Source: Streptomyces sp. TP-A0356
Lineage (GTDB): Bacteria; Actinomycetota; Actinomycetes; Streptomycetales; Streptomycetaceae
Direction: 5' to 3'
Assembly: GCF_001417775.1 (NCBI RefSeq)
Contig: NZ_BBZJ01000019.1
Coordinates: 186,001-250,000, forward strand
DNA: 64,000 bases
In this document: piece after piece, positions 42,905 through 50,659 of the stretch
How positions within the stretch are numbered: position 1 is the first letter of the stretch
Layout of the letters: every line of letters starts with the position of its first letter
The notes under the pieces: model-generated
Databases searched by the model: none
What the model saw: the letters and a program-made list of their open reading frames with translations, nothing else
What the model was told of the DNA's origin: nothing
Translations under genes and position numbers: made by a program

Positions 42905-45850
42905 CTAGAGCGCGCCCTTGCGTGTCAGGTGATTGAAGAACAGCCATCCCGGCAGCACAGGCAGCCACAGTGTCAGCAGTCGGTAGAGCAGCACCGCGGG
43001 CGCCGCGACCTCCTTGGGCAGGCCGACGGCGATGAGGCCGACCGTCAGGGTCGCCTCGACCGCGCCCACGCCGCCGGGGGTCGGGGCGGCCGAACCGAGC
43101 GCGTTGCCCGCGAGGAAGACGACCGCGACGCTGGCCAGGCTCAGCGTGGTCTTCTCGCCGTGCCCGAATGCCCGGATCGAGGCGTCCAGGCACATGACGA
43201 AGGACGCGGTCAGAAGCAGCATGCCGCCGATGCCCGTGATCAGCTTCTGGGGACGCTGCAGCACGTCGAGCATGCGCGGTACGACACCCGCGAACAGCGA
43301 TCTCACCCGTGTGACGACGAACTTCCGCAGGAACGGCACCGACGTGACCACCAGGACGAGCACCGCGACCGTCAGCAGACCGGCGATGACCGTGCGGGAC
43401 GGCGACAGGGACGGCGTCTTCTCGGTGCCGGTGAGATAGCCGAAGGACAGCAGCATCAGGATGTGGCAGCCCAGTCCGAACAACTGCGACGCGCCGACGC
43501 TCGCCACCGCCAGTCCCGGCCTGACCCCCGCGCGCTGCAGGAAGCGGGTGTTGAGCGCCACACCGCCCACCGCGGCGGGCGCCACGATCTTCACGAACGA
43601 CCCGGCGACCTGCGCCGCCACGGCCCGCAGGAACGGCACCCGCTCGGGCACGAAGCCCAGCAGCGCCATCGCCGCCGCGACGTAGCTCAGCGCCGAGAAG
43701 AACACGGCCGCCGCCACCCAGCGCCAGTCCGCGTTGGCGAAGACCGTCCCGAACTGGATGTGCGTGAGCTGCGTCAGCAGGAAGTACGCACCGATGGCAC
43801 CGGCGATGAAGCTGATCAGCGTACGCGGCCGCACCCGCTCCAGACGGGCCGGTTCGACCGGCGCCTGCGGCCGGATCCGCAGCACCTGGTGGCGGATCTG
43901 GGTGAGCAGGTCCTCCTCGCGCGCCTCGTCCAGCGCCTCGTCCAGCGCCCGCTTCTCGGCCCGTTGCGCGGCGCGTACGGACTTCTTGTCGGGCTTGTCG
44001 AGGGCGGCGGCCTCGGTGCCGTCGTGGCCCTCCTCCGGACGGGCCGCCTTGGCCTGCCGGGACGCCTCCAGGACGGCTTCCCGCTCACGGTGGGCCCGCT
44101 CCCGGGCCAGTCTCCTGAGCGTCGCGCGCGTGGAGCGCGTCAGAGCGATCGGCTGCAGCATGGGCAGACAGTCGGCGACCGCGTCCGGGCCGAGCACAGC
44201 GACCGCCGACGCCACCGCACGCTCGGCCCCGACCCGCAGCCCCAGCGTGGCGAGCAGCTGCGCGATGTCCATCCGCAGCACCAGGTCGCCGGCCGCGATC
44301 TCGCCGCTGCGCAGATCGGTCAGGACGACGGTGCCGGAACGATCCACCATGATGGCGTCTGCGGCCAGCCTGCGGTGCGCGATGCGCCGCGACTGCAGCG
44401 CCCGGACCTGGTGCCAGGTGTCGTGCAGCAGCTCGTCGGTGATCTCCGCGTCGGCCAGCTGGTCGAGGGTGCGGCCGCCGGTGTGCTCGTAGACGAGCAT
44501 CACGGCGTCAGGACCCAGCTCGGAGGTCGCGATCAGCTTGGGCGCGTTGGCGCCGGCCGCGATCGCGGCGTACGCCAGGAGTGCCTCCTGCTCCAGGGCC
44601 TGGCGCAGTGACTGCAGGCTGCGCCGGGTGGTGATGCCGCGCAGTGTCAGCCGCCGCCATACGCGGTAGAAGAAGCCCTGGGCCTGCTGCTCGCGGTCGA
44701 CGACGGTGACGTCGAGGGGCGAGCCGTCCTCCAGCGTGACGAAGTAGCGCCGGCCGCGATCGCCGTTGTCCGCGGAGTCGGGCGTCTCCTCGCGCGCCGC
44801 GCTCACCGGCCGGAAGCCCACCGTGCGCAGGCCCGCCATCAGGGTCCGCCCGGTGGGCTGTACGTTCGGCGAGCCGACGGCGTACAGCGTGCCGGCCGCG
44901 ACGCTCCAGCCGATCAGCACCGTCAGGATGATCGAGAACGGCGTCGTGTAGCCGGTGACCAGCATCGAGAAGGCGTCGAGCAGCAGCACCACCCACAGCA
45001 CGGCGCGCCAGCGCGGTCTGCGTGACATGCCCACGGCTGTCATATAGGCGATGACGGGTGCGAGATAGCCGTGCACCGGGTCGGTCAGGGCATGGACGTC
45101 GCTGGGGGAGGGCTGGGTGAGAGCCTCCTGAATGGAGGGCGGCGCGGCCCGCGCGACCCACAGGTCCGTGGCCAGTGTCACGCCGTGTGCGAGGACCGCC
45201 GCGAGAACGCCGTCGGCGATGCGCAGCCCGTCCCGCTTGATCAGCCGTTCGATCGCGAAGGCGACCGGCACGAGAAGGATCGCGATGCTCGACGCCAGAC
45301 CGGCGATCTTGATCAGCAGATCGGGTGCCTGCCCCGTGCCCTTGTTGATGTCCTGTTCGAGCCCCGAGGTGGTGCCGTGGGCGAACGCGGCGACGGCCAG
45401 CAGCACCACGATCGCCAGCACGCCCACCAGGAGGCGCATGAGATCGGAGGGGCGGTGCACACGCGCGGGCAGCAGCGGCTCGTCGCCCTCGACCTCGTCG
45501 TTGTGGGCGTCGGCGCGGTCCTCGTCCGGCCCGTCCGGCCGCCGTGCCGACCCCTCGGCGCGCGCTTCCTCGTCGGCGCCGTCGTCCTGGTGCGTACGGT
45601 CGTCCTTGTGCGCGCCGTCGTTCTGATGCGTGCGGTCGTCCTTGTGCGCGCCGTCGTCCTGATGCGTGCGGTCGTCCTTGTGCGCGCGGTCGTCCTGGTG
45701 CGCGCCGTCGTCCTGGTGCGCGCCGTCCTCGGCCGGCGTCTTCATCTGCGCCCCGTCGTCGGCGTTCCCGCCCGCGGTGGCGGTGTCCGGGCGCGACGAA
45801 CCCTCAGAGGTGCCCTCCGCGCCATCGGGGTGCACGCCCTGCTGCTTCAT
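42905..45850 (-). CDS. Kinase-like domain fused to LPG-synthase-type flippase membrane domain
   Basis: A 981-residue membrane protein. Residues 1-130 are acidic with a His/Asp pentapeptide repeat (43-92). Several membrane helices follow (about 135-330). The middle domain (about 360-560) resembles protein or lipopolysaccharide kinases: LVYEHTGGRTL, AHRRLAADAIMVD in the catalytic-loop position, and LTDLRSGE where DFG is expected; the deviations suggest a pseudokinase. The C-terminus (670-981) is the LPG_synthase_TM/UPF0104 domain with NTRFLQRAGV and APTPGGVGAVE. A role in lipid flipping or aminoacyl-lipid formation is inferred. ATG 45850 preferred; GTG 45874 in frame. Confidence 0.82.
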   Translation of the reverse strand: MKQQGVHPDGAEGTSEGSSRPDTATAGGNADDGAQMKTPAEDGAHQDDGAHQDDRAHKDDRTHQDDGAHKDDRTHQNDGAHKDDRTHQDDGADEEARAEGSARRPDGPDEDRADAHNDEVEGDEPLLPARVHRPSDLMRLLVGVLAIVVLLAVAAFAHGTTSGLEQDINKGTGQAPDLLIKIAGLASSIAILLVPVAFAIERLIKRDGLRIADGVLAAVLAHGVTLATDLWVARAAPPSIQEALTQPSPSDVHALTDPVHGYLAPVIAYMTAVGMSRRPRWRAVLWVVLLLDAFSMLVTGYTTPFSIILTVLIGWSVAAGTLYAVGSPNVQPTGRTLMAGLRTVGFRPVSAAREETPDSADNGDRGRRYFVTLEDGSPLDVTVVDREQQAQGFFYRVWRRLTLRGITTRRSLQSLRQALEQEALLAYAAIAAGANAPKLIATSELGPDAVMLVYEHTGGRTLDQLADAEITDELLHDTWHQVRALQSRRIAHRRLAADAIMVDRSGTVVLTDLRSGEIAAGDLVLRMDIAQLLATLGLRVGAERAVASAVAVLGPDAVADCLPMLQPIALTRSTRATLRRLARERAHREREAVLEASRQAKAARPEEGHDGTEAAALDKPDKKSVRAAQRAEKRALDEALDEAREEDLLTQIRHQVLRIRPQAPVEPARLERVRPRTLISFIAGAIGAYFLLTQLTHIQFGTVFANADWRWVAAAVFFSALSYVAAAMALLGFVPERVPFLRAVAAQVAGSFVKIVAPAAVGGVALNTRFLQRAGVRPGLAVASVGASQLFGLGCHILMLLSFGYLTGTEKTPSLSPSRTVIAGLLTVAVLVLVVTSVPFLRKFVVTRVRSLFAGVVPRMLDVLQRPQKLITGIGGMLLLTASFVMCLDASIRAFGHGEKTTLSLASVAVVFLAGNALGSAAPTPGGVGAVEATLTVGLIAVGLPKEVAAPAVLLYRLLTLWLPVLPGWLFFNHLTRKGAL
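45575..45724 (-). repeat. 15-bp repeats encoding (A/T)H(Q/K)DD(G/R) pentapeptides
   Basis: Ten consecutive 15-bp units, often paired as 30-bp units, encode a His- and Asp-rich cytoplasmic stretch of the kinase-like membrane protein. The spacing could bind divalent metal. Confidence 0.85.
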
Positions 45851-46036
45851 CGTCTCTTCTTGATCTCGTATCACCAGTCACCGCCCGCACGATGGTGGCA
45901 TGCCGACCCGACACAGGGGGGCATCAGGGTGCAAATGCGGGGGCGCACAGTCTGCCCGAAGCACTGCGCCGGGGCGAGGGCCACGCTCGACCGCTCTCCC
46001 CTCACATTGTCGGTGGGGTGGGGCAGGATGGGGCGG

Positions 46037-46402
46037 ATGAGCGAGGAGAGCCTTCCGGCGGACGCCCTGCCGGAATACGCGGAACGGGTCCTTGACGTGG
46101 CCGAACGCATTCCGCCGGGCCGCGTGATGACCTACGGGGACGTGGCCGAGTGGCTGGGGGAGGGCGGCCCGCGCCAGGTGGGCCGCGTCATGGCCCTCTA
46201 CGGGGGAGCGGTCCCCTGGTGGCGCGTCATACGCGCGGACGGCGTGCTGCTCCCGGGCCACGAACTGGAGGCGCTCGGCCACTACCGGGAAGAGGGCACG
46301 CCTCTGCGCGGGGTCGGCCGCGGGTCCGAGGGCCATATGCCGAGGGTCGACATGAGGCGGGCGCGGTGGGACGGCGAGGAACGCGCGGAGGGGCACACCT
46401 GA
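46037..46402 (+). CDS. Alkyltransferase-like (ATL) DNA-binding protein of the MGMT family
   Basis: A 121-residue protein. The MGMT fold is clear (AERIPPGRVMTYGDVAEWLG, PRQVGRVMALYGG), but the PCHR methyl-acceptor site reads VPWWRVIR, so the reactive Cys is absent. ATL proteins bind O6-alkylguanine and hand it to nucleotide excision repair. From memory mycobacteria have an MGMT-like gene (Rv3204) in the same place. ATG 46037 is preferred; ATG 46028 is in frame. Confidence 0.87.
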   Translation: MSEESLPADALPEYAERVLDVAERIPPGRVMTYGDVAEWLGEGGPRQVGRVMALYGGAVPWWRVIRADGVLLPGHELEALGHYREEGTPLRGVGRGSEGHMPRVDMRRARWDGEERAEGHT

Positions 46403-46734
46403 CAGCTTCGGGCATCGCGCGGGCCGAACGGGAGCCCGTGGCCCGTACGGGGTACCTATGGCACGTCCGTGACATGCCGTACGTTCGTGCACCGGGGGAC
46501 ACGAGTGACCCGATGGACCCATGGGAACAAATGGACCCCTGGGAACAAGAGGAAGCGCTGCTTCCGCCCGACGCGCGGGCGTAGCGTCGACGGCGCGCGT
46601 CACCCTCATCCCGCGGCCACCGCCCGCCACGCGCGGCAGCCCTTCCACCCGTCGCCCGACCACCGCCCCGCGATGACGGCGCTTCGCGCCGGCAGTGACA
46701 AGCCCGAGTACGACCACCAGGACCGGCGAACCAC
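46403..46734. other. Intergenic region upstream of adnA
   Basis: 332 nt. It contains two 18-bp direct repeats (46513-46548), a short hairpin GGAAGC/GCTTCC (46551-46565) and an open frame ending at 46584 whose tail reads MDPWEQ twice. No convincing gene; probably promoter and leader of adnA. Confidence 0.45.
46513..46548. repeat. 18-bp direct repeat upstream of adnA
   Basis: ATGGACCCATGGGAACAA at 46513-46530 is followed at once by a copy with one change at 46531-46548. A short 6-bp hairpin lies just downstream. Confidence 0.7.
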
Positions 46735-49700
46735 GTGAGCTCCTCTTCCACCACCAGACGCCTGCTACACCCCCAGGTGCGGCAGGGGAGCCGTGGCGCT
46801 TACCGACTGGTGCGTACCCCGCCCGCCCGGGTGGACCCCCCTCGACTGGACGCAGCACAGCGGGCGGTGGTTGACCACGGGGCCGGTCCACTGCTCGTCC
46901 TCGCGGGTCCCGGCACCGGCAAGACGACCACCCTCGTCGAGTCCGTGGCCGCGCGGATCGCCCGGGGCGGCGACCCGGAACGAATCCTGGTGCTGACCTT
47001 CAGCCGCAAGGCCGCCGTGGACCTGCGGGACCGGATGGCGTTGCGTACCGGGGCGGCCCACGCCCCTCGGGCCACCACGTTCCACTCGTTCTGCTACGCC
47101 CTGGTCCGCGCCCACCAGGACAGCGACCTCTTCGTGGAGCCGCTGCGCCTGCTGTCCGGCCCCGAGCAGGACGTGACCGTGCGCGAGCTGCTCGCCGGCC
47201 AGCCCGACCTGGAGCGCCTCGGCCTCGCCCATGTGCGCTGGCCCGACGAGCTGCGCGCCTGTCTGACCACGCGCGGCTTCGCCGACGAGGTCCGCGCCGT
47301 ACTGGCCCGCAGCCGCGAACTGGGCCTCGGCCCGGACGCCCTGCGCCGCTTCGCCGAGCGCATCGGCCGCCCGGACTGGGAGGCCGCCTCCGCCTTCCTC
47401 GCCGAGTACCTGGACGTCCTCGACCTCCAGGGAGTGATCGACTACGCGGAGCTGGTCCACCGCGCGGTGCTGCTGGCCCGCCGTCCCCAGGTCGCCGAAC
47501 TGCTCGCCAGCCAGTACGACGCGGTCTACGTGGACGAGTACCAGGACACCGATCCGGCGCAGGTACGCCTGCTGCACGCCCTCGCGGGCGGCGGCCGGAC
47601 CCTGGTCGCCCTCGGCGACCCGGACCAGTCGATCTACGCGTTCCGGGGCGCCGACGTGGGCGGCATCCTCGACTTCCCGCACACCTTCCCGCGTGCGGAC
47701 GGCGCACCGGCGCCCGTGGAGGTCCTCAGGACGTCGCGCCGGTCCGGCGCCGGCCTCCTGGCCGCCACCCGGCTGCTGACCCAGCGCATGCCGTTGACCC
47801 GCCTTCCCGCGGAGAAGGTGCGCGCCCACCGGGAGCTCGCCGCCGTTCGCGACGGGGGGCAGGTCGAGGTCTACACGTATCCCACGCCGGGCACGGAGCT
47901 GGACAACATCGCCGACGTCCTGCGCCGGGCACACCTGGAGGACGGCGTTCCATGGGGTGAGATGGCTGTCCTGGTGCGCGCCGGAGCCCGCATGATCCCG
48001 ACGGTACGCCGCGCCCTGACGGCCGCCGGGGTGCCCCTGGACATCGACGGCGACGACCTGCCGCTGCGCCACGAGCCCTCGGTGGCACCCCTGCTGACGG
48101 CACTGCGCGCGGTGGCGCGGGCGGAGGCGTCGGGCACGGACGACGGCGTGCACGCGCGTGCGCACGCCCCGGCCGAGGACGAGGTACACGCGCGTGGGTA
48201 CAGCGAGGCGGAGGATGGCGGGGCGTACGGGGGTGTTGGCGGGCCGGGCGGGGACGGCGGGGCGTGCGGTGCCGACGCGTCGGCCGAGGACGGCGGGGCA
48301 CACGTGCGTGCAGGCGGGTCGGGCGAGGACGGCGGGGCACACGCGCGTGGAGGCGGGCCGGGCGGGGACGGCGGGGACGGCGCGGCGGGCGGGGGTGTCG
48401 ACGGGCCGGCCGAGGACGGCGGGGCACACGTGCGTGCAGGCGGGCCGGGCGAGGACGGCGGGGCGGGCGGGGGTGCCGACGGGCCAGGCGAGGAAGCCGG
48501 TACAGGCGTCGTCGCGGGGACCGCGGACGCCGTTGCGGGCGAAGCGGGGGCAGGGGCGTGCTGGCTCGACACCGAGACCGCGCTCACCCTCCTCACCTCC
48601 CCCCTCGCCGGCATGGACGCCGCCGACCTGCGCCGTCTGGGCCGCGCCCTGCGCGAGGAGGAGCGAGCCGCGGGCAACCCCGTACCGCCGCCCTCCGACG
48701 AGCTGCTCGCGCGGGCGCTGGCCGAGCCGGAGCGCCTGGTGGCGCACGACCCCGCGTATGCGCGCGGAGCCCAGCGTCTCGGCGCGCTGCTCCGGAAGGC
48801 CCGTGAGCGGCTCGCGGGTGGCGGCACCGCCGAGGAGGCCCTGTGGGAGCTGTGGAACGGCACCCCGTGGCCCAAGCGCCTGGAGAGCGCCTCCCGGCGG
48901 GGCGGCGCGGCCGGGCGCAACGCGGACCGCGATCTCGACGCCGTATGCGCCCTGTTCGCGACCGCAGCGCGCGCAGAGGAGCGCACCGGCGGGCGCGGCG
49001 CGCTCAACTTCCTGGAGGAGATCGAGGCCCAGGACATCGCCGCCGACACGCTCACCCGCCGGGCCGTGCGCCCGGACGCCGTACGCCTGATGACCGCGCA
49101 CCGCTCCAAGGGCCTGCAGTGGCGGCTGGTCGTCGTCGCGGGCGTCCAGGAGGGCCTGTGGCCCGACCTGCGCCGCCGAGGCTCCCTGCTGGAGGCCGAT
49201 CGCATCGGCCGCGACGGCCTCGCCGAACCCCTCACCCCCGGCGCCCTGCTGGCCGAGGAACGCCGTCTGTTCTACGTGGCCTGCACGCGCGCGCGTGAGC
49301 GCCTGGTCGTCACCGCCGTGAAGGCCCCGGCCGACGACGGCGACCAGCCCTCCCGCTTCCTGGCCGAACTCGGCGTCGAGCCCAGGGACGTGACCGGTCG
49401 CCCGCGCCGCCCGCTGTCCGTCGCCGCGCTTGTCGCCGAACTGCGCGCCACGACAGTCGACCCGCGCGCATCCGACGTCCTCAGGGAGGTCGCCGCCCAC
49501 CGACTGGCCCGCCTCGCCGCGCTCGCCGACGAGGACGGCCACCCCCTGGTTCCGGCCGCGCACCCCTACCGCTGGTGGGGCATGTGGGACCCGACCGAGG
49601 GCAAGGTGCCGCTGCGCGACCGGGACCAGCCCGTCGTGCTCTCCGGGAGCGCCCTCGACCAGCTCGCCAACACCTGCGCCCTGCAGTGGTTCCTGGGGCG

Positions 49701-50442
49701 TGAGGTGAAGGCCGACACGCCCGCGACCGCCGCCCAGGGCTTCGGCAACGTCGTGCACGTCCTCGCCGACGAGGTGGCCTCCGGACGCACCCCCGCCGAT
49801 CTCGACGTCCTCATGGAACGCCTGGACTCGGTCTGGAACGCGCTCGCCTTCGACGCGCCGTGGAAGTCCGCGCAGGAGAAGGACAACGCGCGCGTGGCGC
49901 TCGAACGCTTCCTGCGGTGGCACGTCGATTCCAACGGCGTCCGCGCCGGTCGCACCCCAGTGGCGAGCGAGCACGACTTCGACGTCACCCTCGAAGCGGG
50001 CGAGTACGAGGTGCGCATCCGCGGATCCATGGACCGCGTCGAGGCCGACGCCGAGGGGCGTGCCTACGTGGTCGACTTCAAGACCGGCAAGCAGGTGCCC
50101 AGCGCCGCAGAGGTGGCCCGCCATCCACAGCTCGCCGTCTATCAGCTCGCCGTGCGCGAGGGCGCTGTCGACGAGGCCTTCGACGGCAGGCGCCCCGAGG
50201 CGGGCGGCGCCGAACTCGTCCAGCTGAGGCAGGGCGCCGCCAAGAAGGACGGCGGCGACACCCTGCCCAAGGTGCAGGCCCAGGAGCCCCTGGCGGGAGA
50301 GTGGATCGGCGAGCTGCTGGCCACGGCCGCGGGCAAGGTCCTCGACGAGCGCTTCTCGCCCACCACCGGGCAGCACTGCGCGCACTGCGCGTTCCGGGCC
50401 TCGTGCAGCGCGCGGCCGGAGGGCCGTCACGTCGTGGAGTGA
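46735..50442 (+). CDS. adnA: AdnA-type helicase-nuclease subunit
   Basis: A 1235-residue UvrD-like motor with a C-terminal RecB-family nuclease. AdnAB resects double-strand breaks for recombination in actinobacteria. Walker A is GPGTGKTT (about 59-66), Walker B region VDEYQDTDPAQ, with LGDPDQSIYAFRGA. The nuclease motif is VDFKTGK (D1114, K1116). Fe-S cluster Cys are C981, C1215, C1218 and C1224. A 145-residue Gly/Ala/Asp-rich insertion (about 462-607) interrupts the motor domain. GTG 46735. It precedes adnB, as in mycobacteria, but the two are separated by 217 nt containing tandem repeats. Confidence 0.9.
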   Translation: MSSSSTTRRLLHPQVRQGSRGAYRLVRTPPARVDPPRLDAAQRAVVDHGAGPLLVLAGPGTGKTTTLVESVAARIARGGDPERILVLTFSRKAAVDLRDRMALRTGAAHAPRATTFHSFCYALVRAHQDSDLFVEPLRLLSGPEQDVTVRELLAGQPDLERLGLAHVRWPDELRACLTTRGFADEVRAVLARSRELGLGPDALRRFAERIGRPDWEAASAFLAEYLDVLDLQGVIDYAELVHRAVLLARRPQVAELLASQYDAVYVDEYQDTDPAQVRLLHALAGGGRTLVALGDPDQSIYAFRGADVGGILDFPHTFPRADGAPAPVEVLRTSRRSGAGLLAATRLLTQRMPLTRLPAEKVRAHRELAAVRDGGQVEVYTYPTPGTELDNIADVLRRAHLEDGVPWGEMAVLVRAGARMIPTVRRALTAAGVPLDIDGDDLPLRHEPSVAPLLTALRAVARAEASGTDDGVHARAHAPAEDEVHARGYSEAEDGGAYGGVGGPGGDGGACGADASAEDGGAHVRAGGSGEDGGAHARGGGPGGDGGDGAAGGGVDGPAEDGGAHVRAGGPGEDGGAGGGADGPGEEAGTGVVAGTADAVAGEAGAGACWLDTETALTLLTSPLAGMDAADLRRLGRALREEERAAGNPVPPPSDELLARALAEPERLVAHDPAYARGAQRLGALLRKARERLAGGGTAEEALWELWNGTPWPKRLESASRRGGAAGRNADRDLDAVCALFATAARAEERTGGRGALNFLEEIEAQDIAADTLTRRAVRPDAVRLMTAHRSKGLQWRLVVVAGVQEGLWPDLRRRGSLLEADRIGRDGLAEPLTPGALLAEERRLFYVACTRARERLVVTAVKAPADDGDQPSRFLAELGVEPRDVTGRPRRPLSVAALVAELRATTVDPRASDVLREVAAHRLARLAALADEDGHPLVPAAHPYRWWGMWDPTEGKVPLRDRDQPVVLSGSALDQLANTCALQWFLGREVKADTPATAAQGFGNVVHVLADEVASGRTPADLDVLMERLDSVWNALAFDAPWKSAQEKDNARVALERFLRWHVDSNGVRAGRTPVASEHDFDVTLEAGEYEVRIRGSMDRVEADAEGRAYVVDFKTGKQVPSAAEVARHPQLAVYQLAVREGAVDEAFDGRRPEAGGAELVQLRQGAAKKDGGDTLPKVQAQEPLAGEWIGELLATAAGKVLDERFSPTTGQHCAHCAFRASCSARPEGRHVVE
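48121..48555 (+). repeat. Degenerate GC-rich repeats inside adnA
   Basis: Irregular tandem repeats of roughly 40-60 bp built on GGC-GGG-GC(A/G)-CAC-(G/A)(C/T)G-CGT-GCA/GGA-GGC translate into (A/S)EDGGAHVRAGG-type units. The stretch keeps frame but has no fold-forming residues. Confidence 0.85.
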
Positions 50443-50449
50443 GGACACC

Positions 50450-50594
50450 CCAGTCAGCCGGCGTGCAGACACCTCCGGTGAGCCGGTGTGTGTGACGCCC
50501 CGGTGAGCGGGCGTGGGGACATCCCGGTGAGCGGGCGTGCGGACATCCCGTTGAGCGGGCGTGCGGACATCCCGGTGAGAGCGCCTGTGTGACG
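50450..50594. repeat. Six 24-25-bp tandem repeats between adnA and adnB
   Basis: Units share the core GTGAGCGGGCGTGCGGACAT; the middle three are nearly identical and the outer ones are diverged. They fill most of the gap between the two subunit genes. Confidence 0.85.
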
Positions 50595-50659
50595 GATCGC
50601 ACCACGCCTGCCGACCAGCGGTTCCCGGGCACCGGGCGGCGCTCCGGCATCCGCTGTCA

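Noticed and set aside
42905..45850. Annotation as MprF lysyl-phosphatidylglycerol synthase
   Set aside because: The C-terminal GNAT-type synthase domain of MprF is absent; only the flippase-like membrane domain is present.
46469..46738. A small ORF upstream of adnA
   Set aside because: Arg/Pro/His-rich, no ribosome site, and it overlaps the adnA start.
50450..50594. CRISPR array
   Set aside because: The units are contiguous 24-25-bp repeats without spacers and there are no cas genes.
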